A DNA stretch of 36,011 nucleotides from Candidatus Omnitrophota bacterium (GTDB taxonomy: Bacteria > Omnitrophota > Omnitrophia > Omnitrophales > Aquincolibacteriaceae): contig JACPXM010000004.1 in the NCBI GenBank assembly GCA_016196545.1, forward strand, positions 1 to 36,011. Direction: 5' to 3'. Both the position numbers and the translations under genes were made by a program. This document shows, piece after piece, positions 8,331 to 17,694 of this stretch. The notes below the pieces were generated by a model. It was given only the letters and a program-made list of their open reading frames with translations. It did no database searches and was not told where the DNA came from. The first letter of the stretch is position 1. Every line of letters starts with the position of its first letter.

Positions 8331-9438
8331 ATGAAAGAAAGAATCGAGTACCTTCGGGAACAGTTGAACCATCTCCAAAGCAGGCTTCAAGAGATAAGGG
8401 GGTATCTTTGACCTCGAATCTCGCGAAGGGGAAATAGAGACCCTCAATCAAAAAATGGCAGCTGCCGGTTTTTGGGACCGTCCGGAAGAGGCCCAGAAAA
8501 TCGTGGAATCCCTCAAGACCCTCAAAAAAGTCGTAGACCCCTGGCATAAGGCGAATCGGGCGGCGTCTGATTTGGGAGAGCTTTTGGGGCTTCTCGATGA
8601 GAAGCAATCCGATCAGATTCAGGAAATGGAAGCAGAGCTTGCAGCGCTTGGCCGCGAGATCGAGGCCCTTGAGTTTCATCGGTTGCTTTCCGATCCGCTC
8701 GATCCTCGCGCCGCCATTGTCAGTCTCAATGCCGGGGCGGGTGGCACGGAGTCCTGCGATTGGACGGCCATGCTCGTGAGAATGTATATGCGTTGGGCCG
8801 AGGCGCGCGGCTTTAAAGTTTCTACGGTGGATTTAATGCAAGGGGAGGAAGCGGGCATCAAAAACACGACCTTCATCGTTGAAGGTCCCTACGCCTACGG
8901 TTATCTGAAAACCGAGGCCGGCGTGCACCGCCTTGTGCGCATTTCCCCCTTTGACTCCAACAAAAGACGCCATACCTCCTTTGCCTCTGTGGATGTCATT
9001 GCCGAAGTTGAAGACATCCCCGAAGTCGAGGTCAAGGAATCCGAGATCCGCATTGACACTTATCGTGCCGGCGGCGCCGGAGGCCAGCATGTCAATAAGA
9101 CTTCCAGCGCGGTGCGCATCACGCATCTTGCAACGGGCATCGTGGCTCAATGTCAGAACGAACGCTCCCAATTCCAAAACAAAACGGTTGCGATGAAAAT
9201 TCTAAAGGCGCGGCTCTATGAGCGCCTGCGCCAGGAAAAGGAAGAAGAGCTTAAAAGAAAATACGGCGAAAAAAAAGAAATCGCATGGGGATCGCAAATC
9301 CGTTCCTATGTTCTCCATCCTTACAATATGGTTAAAGATCACCGGACTCAGATTGAAACTTCCAACACACAGGCCGTGCTGGATGGCGATCTGGATGCCT
9401 TCATGATCGCTTATTTGAAAAAGGGTGCAGGAAAATAA
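8331..9438 (+). CDS. prfB: Peptide chain release factor 2, +1 frameshifted
   Basis: RF2 terminates translation at UGA and UAA. The gene is read in two frames: ATG 8331 through CTT 8406-8408, where an in-frame TGA (8409-8411) follows, then +1 to GAC 8410 and on to the stop at 9438, giving 368 residues, the normal RF2 length. The GGQ peptidyl-hydrolysis motif is at residues 250-252, the same numbering as E. coli RF2, and the stop-codon recognition tripeptide SPF is present ([17 protein letters not shown]). A simple ORF call starting at 8455 loses the first 41 residues. The stop overlaps the secA start (TAATG), so the two are translationally coupled. Confidence 0.95.
8397..8412 (+). promoter_or_regulatory. 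Programmed +1 frameshift site of prfB
   Basis: The sequence AGGGGGTATCTTTGAC is the canonical RF2 recoding element: an internal Shine-Dalgarno (AGGGGG, 8397-8402) three bases before the slippery CTT, followed by TGA and C. Low RF2 slows termination at this UGA and favours the shift, so RF2 controls its own synthesis. Confidence 0.97.
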
Positions 9439-12050
9439 TGATTCAATACGCACTTAAAAAGATTTTTGGGACACAGAACACGAGAATGCTTAACCGCATT
9501 TGGCCTCTCGTGCATCAAGTCAGTGCGCTGGAAGCCAAGACAGCGGCGTTTACAGACGGTGAACTTCGCTTAAAAACAGAGGAATTTAAAAAGCGTTTAA
9601 AAGACGGCCAGACCCTGGATCAAATTCTTCCTGAGGCCTTTGCGGTGGTTCGCGAGGCCTCCAAACGTACCACCAAGATGAGACATTTTGACGTCCAAAT
9701 CCTGGGCGGCATTGTGCTTCACATGGGAAAAATCGCGGAAATGTCGACAGGAGAGGGAAAGACGCTGGTGGCCACGCTCTCCATTTATTTAAACGCTCTC
9801 GAAGGCAAAGGCGTTCATCTCGTTACGGTGAATGATTATTTAGCGCGTCGTGACAGGAATTGGATGGGGCCCATTTATGAATTCTTGGGAATGTCGGTGG
9901 GGGTTGTTCAACACGATATGACCCAGGAGACCCGTCGCGCGGCTTATCACTCGGATATCACCTACGGCACCAACAATGAATTCGGTTTTGACTATTTACG
10001 GGACAATATGGTGCCGAGCCTGGAGCACCGCGTTCAGCGGCCGCTTCATTATGCCATTGTCGACGAAGTGGACTCTATTTTAATTGATGAAGCGCGTACC
10101 CCGCTTATTATTTCGGGCCCGGCGGAAGAGTCGACCGACAAATATTACAAAATTGACCGCATTATTCCTCATCTTCAAAAAGAAAAAGATTATAAACTCG
10201 ATGAAAAGGCCCACACCGTCACGTTGACGGAGGATGGCATCAAGCACTGCGAAGAGCTGCTTCATGTCGATAATCTTTATGAAAATACTCAAATTGATTT
10301 GATCCATCATATCAATCAGGCCCTGCGAGCCCATGTGCTTTTCAAACTCGATGAAGAGTATGTTGTTAAAGACGGCAAAGTGATTATAGTCGATGAATTC
10401 ACGGGACGCCTGATGCCGGGCCGGCGATTCTCGGACGGGCTCCATCAGGCGCTGGAAGCCAAAGAGGGTGTCCGCATAGAACGTGAAAATCAAACCCTTG
10501 CTACCATTACCTTTCAAAATTATTTTCGTATGTACAAGAAATTGGGCGGGATGACGGGAACCGCAGCTACGGAGGCTGTGGAATTCGAAAAAATTTACAA
10601 ACTGGGAGTCGTGATTGTTCCGACCAACAAAACTTGCGTTCGCCGGGACCCTTCGGATTGCATTTACCGGACGGAAAGGGAAAAATTCGAGGCCGTGGTT
10701 CAAGAAATCGTCAGAGAGCATAAGCAAGGACGTCCGGTGCTGGTCGGTACGGTTTCCATTGAAAAATCTGAACGCTTGTCCTCTATGCTCAAGCGCCAGA
10801 ATCTTCCCCATACAGTCCTCAATGCGAAATATCATGAAAAGGAAGCCGAAATTATTGCACTGGCCGGCCAAGAGGCGGCCGTCACGATTGCGACAAATAT
10901 GGCGGGTCGAGGCACCGACATTGTGTTGGGTGACGGTGTCGCTAAAAAGGGGGGGCTTGCGGTGATTGGAACCGAACGCCATGAGGCGCGGCGCATCGAC
11001 AATCAGTTGCGCGGCCGCAGCGGTCGCCAGGGTGATCCGGGGTCTTCCAAATTTTTTATTTCCTTGGATGATGATTTGATGCGTATCTTTGGTTCCGACC
11101 GCATCGCCGGCATCATGCAAAAACTTGGCATGCAAGAAGGCGAAGAGATTCAGCATCCCTTGGTGAGCCGAGCCATTGAAACGGCCCAAAAACGTGTCGA
11201 GACGCGCAATTTCGAAATCCGCAAACATCTTCTTGAATATGACGACGTTATGAATCGCCAGCGCGAGATTATTTATGCGGAACGCGATCGTATGCTGTTT
11301 GGCGAAAAAATTGAGGAACATGTTTTTGAGATGATTGAAGATGTGATCGAAGGATTGCTCGGAACTTATATTCATCCGGATATGCGTGAAGAGGATAAAA
11401 ATCCGGAGGGTCTGGCCGAGGCCTTAAGGCTCAAATTCGGGACGGTTTTTAAAAAGGAGGTGGAAGAAAGCGGAACAAATCTCGATGACGCGCGCGATAA
11501 TATTTTAAAGAAAATAAAAGAGCATTACGAAGAGCGCCGCCGCGCGTTTACCGACGAAAAACTTCACTTCCTGGAGCGTTATATTCTCCTACAAATCATT
11601 GATGCTAAATGGAAAGATCACCTTTATTCGCTGGACAGCTTAAAGGAAGGTATTGGGCTTCGCGCCTATGGGCAAAAGGATCCTCTTGTGGAGTATAAAA
11701 GAGAGGCCTTTCATTTGTTTGATTCAATGGTGCAAGGGATTAAAGACGAAACCGTGGAAATGATGTTTCGTGTTCAGGTGGTGCGCGAGCAGGAGCCGCT
11801 TAAAAGCACCCCCGTTCCTCAAGCACAATTTTTGCATCCGCAGTCCGAAAGCCTTTCCGATTCGGTATCGCGGATTCGTACGACCGACTCTCCGTCCCCG
11901 GTGGGATTATTACATCCTAACGCTGAAAATGATGAAGCCCCACCCTCGTCCTCGATTCATCATTCCGGTTCAAAAGTGGGACGCAACGATCCCTGTCCTT
12001 GCGGTAGCGGGAAAAAATATAAAAAATGTCACGGCACGAATGAATCGTGA
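9438..12050 (+). CDS. secA: Preprotein translocase ATPase SecA
   Basis: SecA is the motor that pushes preproteins through SecYEG. The 870-residue protein has Walker A MSTGEGKT and the DEAD-type Walker [21 protein letters not shown]. It also has the preprotein cross-linking domain, motif [42 protein letters not shown] and the helical scaffold/wing region ([30 protein letters not shown]). The C-terminus is a zinc-binding tail, [14 protein letters not shown], for SecB or ribosome contact, joined by a Pro/Ser-rich linker (about residues 785-845). AGGA lies 7 nt before the ATG. The start overlaps the prfB stop and the end overlaps the lnt start by 4 bp (GTGA). Confidence 0.98.
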   Translation: MIQYALKKIFGTQNTRMLNRIWPLVHQVSALEAKTAAFTDGELRLKTEEFKKRLKDGQTLDQILPEAFAVVREASKRTTKMRHFDVQILGGIVLHMGKIAEMSTGEGKTLVATLSIYLNALEGKGVHLVTVNDYLARRDRNWMGPIYEFLGMSVGVVQHDMTQETRRAAYHSDITYGTNNEFGFDYLRDNMVPSLEHRVQRPLHYAIVDEVDSILIDEARTPLIISGPAEESTDKYYKIDRIIPHLQKEKDYKLDEKAHTVTLTEDGIKHCEELLHVDNLYENTQIDLIHHINQALRAHVLFKLDEEYVVKDGKVIIVDEFTGRLMPGRRFSDGLHQALEAKEGVRIERENQTLATITFQNYFRMYKKLGGMTGTAATEAVEFEKIYKLGVVIVPTNKTCVRRDPSDCIYRTEREKFEAVVQEIVREHKQGRPVLVGTVSIEKSERLSSMLKRQNLPHTVLNAKYHEKEAEIIALAGQEAAVTIATNMAGRGTDIVLGDGVAKKGGLAVIGTERHEARRIDNQLRGRSGRQGDPGSSKFFISLDDDLMRIFGSDRIAGIMQKLGMQEGEEIQHPLVSRAIETAQKRVETRNFEIRKHLLEYDDVMNRQREIIYAERDRMLFGEKIEEHVFEMIEDVIEGLLGTYIHPDMREEDKNPEGLAEALRLKFGTVFKKEVEESGTNLDDARDNILKKIKEHYEERRRAFTDEKLHFLERYILLQIIDAKWKDHLYSLDSLKEGIGLRAYGQKDPLVEYKREAFHLFDSMVQGIKDETVEMMFRVQVVREQEPLKSTPVPQAQFLHPQSESLSDSVSRIRTTDSPSPVGLLHPNAENDEAPPSSSIHHSGSKVGRNDPCPCGSGKKYKKCHGTNES

Positions 12051-13618
12051 AGGTCCACGACTTTAGTGTTCGCCCCCCAGTTTTAGCGCTTATTTCTGGC
12101 GTTCTGCTCACCTTGAGTTTTCCCGATGTTTCCTGGGGATTTTTGGCTTGGATTGCCCTTATTCCGCTTCTTGGGGCCCTTCATTACGCAAAATCAGTTT
12201 TTGAATCCATGAAGCTGGGTTTTATCACGGGATTTGTTTTTTTTGCGGTTTCTCTTCATTGGCTGACCCAGGTCACGGTGTTCGGCTGGATCTTTTTGAT
12301 TTTGCTGGAGACGTGTTCTCTAGTCTTATTTGCCGTGCTGGTTTATCAGGGGAGGGCCATTTCCTATTCCATTTTGAAGCTCCTCTGGATTTCCTCGGCC
12401 TGGACTTTGGCAGAGCTCGTCCGTTCTGAAATTCCCATTTTTGGATTTGGCTGGAATTTGCTGGCCTATTCGCAAGCCGATTATCTTTGGGTAATTCAGG
12501 CGGCGAATACGATTGGCGCTTACGGTCTCGGGTTTGTCATTGTATTTGTGAATGCTTGCGGGTTTGAAGGGGGCCGGAAATTGGCAAATCAAAAGGTACA
12601 AGGTTCCTTTGTCCTCCAAAAAAACTATGTCCCTTTTGGGTTTTTAATTTTAGTTTTGGGACTTTTGGCGGGACACGGATTTTTTTATCTTCATCAAAAC
12701 TCGAATCCCCGTCGCGAAGTCCGCATTTCCGTGATTCAAGGCAATATTCCTCAAGTGATTAAATGGGAACCTGCAGCACAAGATCCCATTGTTGAACTTT
12801 ATTCGCAACTGACTCGGCTAGCGGTTTTAGAAGGACCAGAAATTATTTTTTGGCCGGAAGCCGCCTTCCCGGGATATTTTAATCGGGACTTGCGCCGCGA
12901 AAAAATCCTGGAAATGATAAGAGGCACGTCAATCCCCTTGGTTTTGGGGAGCCCTCATTTGGAAGATAATTTAAGGGCTTATAACAGTGCATATTTAATC
13001 GGGGCGGACGGTGAGATGAAAAACAGATACGATAAACGCTATCTGGTCCCGTTTGGGGAATACATTCCTTTAAAACCTCTCTTTGGATGGTTGAGTCCTA
13101 TTGCCGAAAGCCTCGGCGTGAGCGATTTTTACGAAGGGGATGAAGCCACGATTTTTTCGGTTCTAAACGACGATTTCAAATTTTCCACACTGATTTGCTT
13201 TGAAGATATTTTTCCCTCGCTTTCCCGCTCGTTTACGCAAGCCGGGGCCCATCTCTTGGGCGTTCTCACCAACGACGCCTGGTTTGGGAAAACCGCAGCG
13301 CCTTATCAACATCTTCAAGCTTCAATTTTCCGGGCCGTGGAAAATGGAGTTCCCATCGTGCGTGCAGCCAATACGGGAGTCTCCGCATTTATTTCTCCGA
13401 AAGGTGAAGTTTTGGTGCGGATTGAAAATCAGAAAGGGGAAAGTATTTTTATCTCAGGCCACAAGACGATGAATATCCCCTTTGAGGATAATCCCCGAAA
13501 AACTTTGTATCAACAAGGGGGATGGATTTTCCCATACGTTGCGTTGATAGGATTTGTTATAATGTTTTTTGCAATGGGACCCCAGACTCGAGACTTAAAG
13601 AAAAGCAAAAGAAAATAA
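12047..13618 (+). CDS. lnt: Apolipoprotein N-acyltransferase
   Basis: Lnt adds the third acyl chain to the N-terminal Cys of lipoproteins in the inner membrane. The 523-residue protein has several N-terminal membrane segments (about residues 8-215), a periplasmic nitrilase-fold domain (about 225-490) and a last membrane helix (about 490-512). The Glu-Lys-Cys triad is visible: E271 in [12 protein letters not shown]330 in [14 protein letters not shown]384 in [10 protein letters not shown]. The GTG start overlaps the secA stop. Lnt implies fully triacylated lipoproteins, consistent with the LptE-like and small lipoproteins nearby. No strong Shine-Dalgarno is seen; translation is probably coupled. 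Confidence 0.95.
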   Translation: MKVHDFSVRPPVLALISGVLLTLSFPDVSWGFLAWIALIPLLGALHYAKSVFESMKLGFITGFVFFAVSLHWLTQVTVFGWIFLILLETCSLVLFAVLVYQGRAISYSILKLLWISSAWTLAELVRSEIPIFGFGWNLLAYSQADYLWVIQAANTIGAYGLGFVIVFVNACGFEGGRKLANQKVQGSFVLQKNYVPFGFLILVLGLLAGHGFFYLHQNSNPRREVRISVIQGNIPQVIKWEPAAQDPIVELYSQLTRLAVLEGPEIIFWPEAAFPGYFNRDLRREKILEMIRGTSIPLVLGSPHLEDNLRAYNSAYLIGADGEMKNRYDKRYLVPFGEYIPLKPLFGWLSPIAESLGVSDFYEGDEATIFSVLNDDFKFSTLICFEDIFPSLSRSFTQAGAHLLGVLTNDAWFGKTAAPYQHLQASIFRAVENGVPIVRAANTGVSAFISPKGEVLVRIENQKGESIFISGHKTMNIPFEDNPRKTLYQQGGWIFPYVALIGFVIMFFAMGPQTRDLKKSKRK

Positions 13619-13641
13619 ATTTTACGAATGGCTAGAATTTA

Positions 13642-13845
13642 ATGAAGCCGCATCGGTTTCTCTATTTCATAATTCCAGTGTCTTGCGTCTTGAGTCTGAT
13701 ATCTTTTTTTTCCAGTTGTATCCGTCTTGTCGGCACTGCGGGTTACACCAAATACAGAGCTGAAGACGAAGCGCCCGTGACAAAGTCCGCAACTTTCGAT
13801 ACTCAAAATTATGTTCCCGGAGCAAAAACGGATGACCACTCTTAA
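13642..13845 (+). CDS. Small putative lipoprotein
   Basis: This 67-residue protein has a basic N-terminus (MKPHR), a hydrophobic stretch (residues 6-24) and a Cys in a relaxed lipobox (FFSSC, Cys26), followed by IRLVGTAGYTKYRAEDEAP and a short polar tail. I recognise the general look of small 'AGYxKxxAEDEAP' lipoproteins from memory but no function. It begins 23 bp after lnt and ends 14 bp before the aldo/keto reductase, so it likely belongs to the same transcript. An antisense frame over the same interval (13639-13860) has no such organisation. Confidence 0.6.
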   Translation: MKPHRFLYFIIPVSCVLSLISFFSSCIRLVGTAGYTKYRAEDEAPVTKSATFDTQNYVPGAKTDDHS

Positions 13846-13859
13846 AAAAGGAAGGGACA

Positions 13860-14972
13860 ATGATTAAAGGCTTTGCGACTCCTGAAGGAACCGCCGCTTA
13901 TAAATCTCGATTTACCCATCTTGCCGAGGGCCATTTTCGCCAGAGGCAAGGACTTTGGTTTTCATCCATTGGTTGTGGCAGTTATTTGGGCGAGTTGGAC
14001 AAAGAAACCGATCGGGGTTATGAAGCCTCTTTGAAAGAGGCCCTGCTTTGCGGTATCAATGTGGTCGATACCGCAATTAATTACCGTGCCCAGCGAAGTG
14101 AACGCGCCTTTGGACGGGCGCTGACGGAATTAGTTCAGGACGGAAAAGTAAAGCGGGAAGAAGTCATTATTTGCACCAAGGGCGGTTTTATTCCCTATGA
14201 CGGAGAATATCCCGAAGATCCGGCGGCTTATCTTCAAGAGGCTTTTTTAAATCCAGGCCTATTAAAACCACACGATATTGTGGCAGGTTGTCATGCCATG
14301 ACCCCTGCTTATATCGAAAATCAAATCGAACAAAGTTTGCGCAACTTAAATCTTGAAACCATTGATATCTATTATTTGCATAATCCCGAAACCCAGCTTT
14401 CTGAAATTGACCGCACAGATTTTCACCGCCGGCTTCGTGAGGTCTTTGAACTCCTTGAAATGAAAGTGAAGCAAGGCGTGATTCGCATGTATGGAACCGC
14501 GACTTGGACGGGTTATCGGGTGGGCCACGACGCCAAGGATTTTCTAGATCTTGAAGATATTTTGATTGCGGCGCGGGAGGATGTCGGGGCCCATCATCAC
14601 TTTCAAGCCCTTCAATTGCCCTACAATTTAGCCATGCCAGAAGCTTGGATTTTGCCTAACCAGCATTATGGAGGCCATCACCTTCCGCTTTTTCAGTTGG
14701 CCGAAAAATCGAAGATGGTGGTCGTGGGAAGCGCTTCGCTGCTTCAAGCCCGCTTGATCCATCATTTCCCTGAATTTCTAAATTCTTATTTCCCCGGCCT
14801 TCTGAAACCCTCCCAGCGCAGCCTTCAGTTTGCTCGCTCGGGCCCTGGCCTTACCACAGCCCTTGTGGGCATGAAAACTAAGGCTCATGTCCTGGAAAAT
14901 ATCGAAACCGCCAAAGTCCCGCTGCTTAAGGAAGAAGATTTGGTTTTGATGTTTCAAAAGAAGGAACGCTGA
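13860..14972 (+). CDS. Aldo/keto reductase family protein
   Basis: This 370-residue predicted NADPH-dependent oxidoreductase has the AKR barrel. The usual tetrad is recognisable: Asp and Tyr in NVVDTAINYR, Lys in VIICTKGG, His in IDIYYLHNPE. The cofactor end is VVGSASLLQARL and TTALVGMKTKAHVLENI. A GGAAGGG Shine-Dalgarno stands 4-11 nt before the ATG. It is longer than the common 320-residue AKRs because of an insertion after the Lys motif (FIPYDGEYPEDPAAYLQEAFLNPGLLKP). The substrate cannot be read from sequence. It is convergent with the FabL-type gene (11 bp gap), so it may or may not relate to the biosynthetic cluster that follows. Confidence 0.85.
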   Translation: MIKGFATPEGTAAYKSRFTHLAEGHFRQRQGLWFSSIGCGSYLGELDKETDRGYEASLKEALLCGINVVDTAINYRAQRSERAFGRALTELVQDGKVKREEVIICTKGGFIPYDGEYPEDPAAYLQEAFLNPGLLKPHDIVAGCHAMTPAYIENQIEQSLRNLNLETIDIYYLHNPETQLSEIDRTDFHRRLREVFELLEMKVKQGVIRMYGTATWTGYRVGHDAKDFLDLEDILIAAREDVGAHHHFQALQLPYNLAMPEAWILPNQHYGGHHLPLFQLAEKSKMVVVGSASLLQARLIHHFPEFLNSYFPGLLKPSQRSLQFARSGPGLTTALVGMKTKAHVLENIETAKVPLLKEEDLVLMFQKKER

Positions 14973-14983
14973 AGGAATTCGAA

Positions 14984-15742
14984 TTAAATAAGAGAGAGGC
15001 CGCCATCGGCCACTATGGTTTGGCCGACAATCCATTCGCTTTCGGGGGAGGCGAGAAAGCCGACCACTTTGGCGATATCTTCCGGTTTGCCAATGCGTCC
15101 TGCCGGCGTTCGCTTTACAACTTCATTTTTAAAGGATTCGTATTGAGGGAATGACTTGACGGCGTCGGTTTCCACAAGGCCACCCGAAACGCAATTGACG
15201 CGAATTTTTTTAGAGGCAAGCTCCACCGCGAGATAGCGGACTAGGGTTTCAAGCGCGGCTTTGGAAATTCCGATGGCGCCATAATCCGGGATAAAGCGCC
15301 TTGCCCCGAGGCTGGAAATGGTCATCATGCTCCCTCCTCCTCGTTGCTCCATGGAAGGCAGGGCCTTTTGGGCGAGTAAGTAAAAGGCCTTCGTATTCAC
15401 ATCCATCGAAAGGTCCCACTGATTGATTTTGAGTTTGTGAACAGGTTTGAATGCTCCAATGGCCGCATTGTGAACCAAAATATCAACTCCTCCGAAAATC
15501 GAAATCGTGGCCATTACCAAATCATCAATGATTTTGGGATCTCCGACATTGCCTTGAAAAAGAGATGCTTTTCGGCCCAGAGATTCCACCTCATTTTTTG
15601 CCGACAAAGCGGCCTCCTCATTACGGGCAAAATTGACCATAATATCCGCTCCGCGGGAGGCGAGTTCAAGCGCAATGGCGCGTCCGATGCCCCGAGAAGC
15701 CCCGGTAATGAGGGCGATTTTACCCGATAAGAGTTTTGTCAT
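14984..15742 (-). CDS. fabL: FabL-type enoyl-ACP reductase (SDR)
   Basis: This 252-residue short-chain dehydrogenase has the cofactor motif TGASRGIGRA (residues 13-22), HNAAIG (91-96) and ISSLGARRF (142-150). The catalytic Tyr and Lys are Y154 and K161, spacing Y-x6-K, as in enoyl reductases; ketoreductases of the FabG type have Y-x3-K. The stretches SKAALETLVRYLAVEL and VSGGLVETDAVKSFP closely resemble Bacillus subtilis FabL as I remember it. It would reduce trans-2-enoyl-ACP with NAD(P)H. I start at ATG 15742; an in-frame ATG at 15778 adds 12 residues and neither has a strong ribosome site. It is divergent from the methyltransferase at the head of the lipid cluster and may supply its reduction step or serve general fatty-acid synthesis. 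Confidence 0.8.
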   Translation of the reverse strand: MTKLLSGKIALITGASRGIGRAIALELASRGADIMVNFARNEEAALSAKNEVESLGRKASLFQGNVGDPKIIDDLVMATISIFGGVDILVHNAAIGAFKPVHKLKINQWDLSMDVNTKAFYLLAQKALPSMEQRGGGSMMTISSLGARRFIPDYGAIGISKAALETLVRYLAVELASKKIRVNCVSGGLVETDAVKSFPQYESFKNEVVKRTPAGRIGKPEDIAKVVGFLASPESEWIVGQTIVADGGLSLI

Positions 15743-15811
15743 GGCCAAGAGAATATTCAGCTTAGACTGAAAATGCAAACAAAAAGATTCTTTATCCTTC
15801 TGTGGAGGCTA

Positions 15812-15820
15812 TGTTATAAT
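15812..15820 (+). promoter_or_regulatory. Extended -10 promoter of the biosynthetic cluster
   Basis: TGTTATAAT at 15812-15820 is a perfect extended -10 (TGn plus TATAAT). The -35 position (about 15792) is poor, which extended -10 promoters tolerate. Transcription would begin near 15827, so the GTG at 15823 cannot be the methyltransferase start if this promoter is used. Confidence 0.55.
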
Positions 15821-15852
15821 CCGTGCCTCAACTTAAGGACTCACCGGGGGTT

Positions 15853-16470
15853 GTGAATTCCATTAAGGTTTTGATTCGAAATGCACAGCGCCGATGGCTG
15901 GACACCCTTGTGGCCCGGTTTCCCAAGCTTGGTTTGGATCAAAGGGCTGAGTATTTCGTTTCGCTTTTTGAAAAGGATTTGCCTTCGCGGTCCCGTGTTT
16001 TGGATATCGGGGGAGGATGGGGATTTTATTCGGAACCCCTGAGGCGCCGAGGTCATTGGCCTACGGTGCTGGATGTCGTAAAGCCGGGGATTCAAAAAAG
16101 CCCGCTTGTCATTTATGACGGTAAGCGAATCCCATTTCCGGATAAGAGTTTCGATGTCAGCTTATTCGTTACGGTGCTCCATCATGTGCCGGATCCTGAA
16201 GCGCTGTTGAACGAAGCTTCCCGTGTCACGCGCAAACAAGTCATATTGATTGAAGATATTTATCGGCACGGGTTGGGGCGTTTTTGGACAGAATGGCGCG
16301 ACCGGTTTTATAATTTTGAGTTCATCGGGCATCCGGCGAATTTTAGAAAGTCCGAGAATTGGATTCAAACCGCTGAACGTCGAGGTTGGCGCCTTATCCG
16401 CCAACACAAAGTTTACACTTGGCTGAGTGGCCTGCGGATTTGGAACGGAGTTTTTATCTTTGAGGTCTAA
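15853..16470 (+). CDS. SAM-dependent methyltransferase, class I
   Basis: The 205-residue protein is a Rossmann-type methyltransferase. Motif I is VLDIGGGWGFY (49-59); the post-motif acidic region is TVLDVVKPG; motif II/III is FDVSLFVTVLHHVPDPEALLNEASRV, followed by QVILIEDIY. This is the Methyltransf_11 pattern, which includes enzymes acting on quinones, lipids and polyketides; the methyl acceptor cannot be named. I start at GTG 15853 because the promoter puts the transcript start at about 15827; a GTG at 15823 is in frame. It is the first gene of the seven-gene run to 20733 and lies 6 bp before the first dehydratase, so it may tailor the cluster's product. Confidence 0.75.
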   Translation: MNSIKVLIRNAQRRWLDTLVARFPKLGLDQRAEYFVSLFEKDLPSRSRVLDIGGGWGFYSEPLRRRGHWPTVLDVVKPGIQKSPLVIYDGKRIPFPDKSFDVSLFVTVLHHVPDPEALLNEASRVTRKQVILIEDIYRHGLGRFWTEWRDRFYNFEFIGHPANFRKSENWIQTAERRGWRLIRQHKVYTWLSGLRIWNGVFIFEV

Positions 16471-16476
16471 GGGGTT

Positions 16477-16887
16477 ATGAGACACGGTTGGAATATCGAA
16501 AAGGTTTTCTGGGCCAAAAAGGGGAAGGGCATTTCCGCCGCAGGCCAAATTCCTCCCGATGAAGAATTCTTTCAGGATCATTTTCCCGGATTTCCCGTGC
16601 TTCCGGGTGTCCTTGCGATTGAAATGCTCCGTCAAAGTGCCGAACTTTATTTTGAGATTACCGAGCCCGGCCACCGCCGCCAGTTATCCCTGAAAAAAAT
16701 TAAATCTGCAAAATTTTCTCATTATTTAAAGCCGGGGGATGCCTGGCAAAGCGAATTGGAGTTGATTTCAGAAGAGGAAGGAAAATCCGTTTGGAACGGG
16801 CGTGTTTTACATCAGGGCCGTCCCGCGATGGCGGCTGCCTTCGAACTTACGGTGGCGACGATTCCAGAATCCGCACTTGTTTCCTAA
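16477..16887 (+). CDS. Hotdog-fold 3-hydroxyacyl-ACP dehydratase, FabZ-like
   Basis: This 136-residue single-hotdog protein carries DHFPGFPVLPGVLAIEMLRQSAE, matching the FabZ core GHFPGxPxxPGVLxxEAMAQ. The catalytic His (H35) and Glu (E49) are both present with the family spacing of 14. It would dehydrate beta-hydroxyacyl-ACP to the trans-2-enoyl form. It sits between the methyltransferase and the ACP and is one of two hotdog dehydratases in the cluster, an arrangement also seen in aryl-polyene clusters. It could instead be a thioesterase-like relative, but the His/Glu pair favours dehydratase. Confidence 0.82.
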   Translation: MRHGWNIEKVFWAKKGKGISAAGQIPPDEEFFQDHFPGFPVLPGVLAIEMLRQSAELYFEITEPGHRRQLSLKKIKSAKFSHYLKPGDAWQSELELISEEEGKSVWNGRVLHQGRPAMAAAFELTVATIPESALVS

Positions 16888-16902
16888 GGAGGAAAATGCG
16901 CT

Positions 16903-17295
16903 ATGCAGGATGAAATTTTTCAAAAGATTCAGTATATTTTAGCAGCGGCATTGGGGGTCGAGCGAAACGAGATTCATCCCGAATCCTCGCTGACGCGTGA
17001 CCTCGGTGCTGAATCCATCGATTTTATTGATATTATCTTCCGTCTTGAAAAAACATTCGACATTAAAATTCCCAGCGGTGAATTGTTTCCGGCAAACCTT
17101 TTGAATGATGACCGGTTTGTGAAAGAAGGAAAGGTGACAGCCCTGGGTCTTGACGAGCTCCGCGTCAGGGTGCCTTATCTGGACGTTGATACGTTTTCCA
17201 AAGACCCTCAAATTCATAAACTTTCGGAATTTTTTACGGTTCAGATGATTATTGCATATGTCCAGGACCGTCTTGCAAAAGCCAGTAAAGTTTAA
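16903..17295 (+). CDS. Acyl carrier protein with internal insertion
   Basis: This is a 130-residue carrier protein. Residues 1-60 have the normal ACP start, with the phosphopantetheine site at Ser38 in DLGAESIDFID (usual DLGADSLD) and then IIFRLEKTFDIKIP. Residues about 61-110 are an insertion (from LFPANLL through VTALGLDELRVRVPYLDVDTF) before a terminal FTVQMIIAYVQDRL helix equivalent to the last ACP helix; ordinary ACPs are about 78 residues. AAGGAGG at 16886-16892 is a near-perfect Shine-Dalgarno, 10 nt from ATG 16903, suggesting high expression. A second ATG at 16896 opens only five codons. It would carry the growing chain for the two ketosynthase subunits downstream and be activated by the next gene. 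Confidence 0.88.
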   Translation: MQDEIFQKIQYILAAALGVERNEIHPESSLTRDLGAESIDFIDIIFRLEKTFDIKIPSGELFPANLLNDDRFVKEGKVTALGLDELRVRVPYLDVDTFSKDPQIHKLSEFFTVQMIIAYVQDRLAKASKV

Positions 17296-17300
17296 AGCCC

Positions 17301-17687
17301 GTGCCCCGAAATAAAGGGAAGCTTCTCGGCATTGGCATCGACCTCATTGCGATTTCCCGCGCCCGGGATTTTCTTTCAAGTCATCGGGATTTTATTTATC
17401 AACGTTTTTTATCGCGCCAAGAAGCGCAAAGACTGGGTTGTGCCCGCAAGCTTACTCCTTCCCTGTTTTCTAGAATGTTTTCTGCGAAAGAGGCCTATTT
17501 TAAATCCTTAAATGAGAAATGGCTGGGTCTTGGAGGATTTCGATCCATCGAAGTTAGGTTCTTGCCGGGAGATCGATTTCGAGTAAAATCTAACCTCTGG
17601 CCGATTTGCAGGCGATCTGTTGCAGAAGGCGCTTTTTTTTACGCTTCTGGACTTGTGGGTGCTCAAGTCTGTTTATGGAGATCCTGA
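17301..17687 (+). CDS. Holo-ACP synthase-like phosphopantetheinyl transferase
   Basis: The 128-residue protein has the AcpS signatures LLGIGIDLIAISRA (magnesium-binding Asp14) and RMFSAKEAYFKSL (Glu64, Lys68), matching GxGxDxxxxxR and FxxKEAxxK. It transfers 4'-phosphopantetheine from CoA to the carrier Ser, probably Ser38 of the ACP encoded 5 bp upstream. The GTG start is chosen because the conserved core begins at residue 8. A dedicated PPTase beside a divergent ACP suggests that the housekeeping AcpS does not serve it, though the genome's other AcpS is not visible here. Confidence 0.87.
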   Translation: MPRNKGKLLGIGIDLIAISRARDFLSSHRDFIYQRFLSRQEAQRLGCARKLTPSLFSRMFSAKEAYFKSLNEKWLGLGGFRSIEVRFLPGDRFRVKSNLWPICRRSVAEGAFFYASGLVGAQVCLWRS

Positions 17688-17694
17688 TCCTACG

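Noticed and set aside
10080-11375. 431-residue antisense frame within secA
   Set aside because: It is the mirror of a strongly conserved coding region and its translation shows no domain; the length follows from codon bias.
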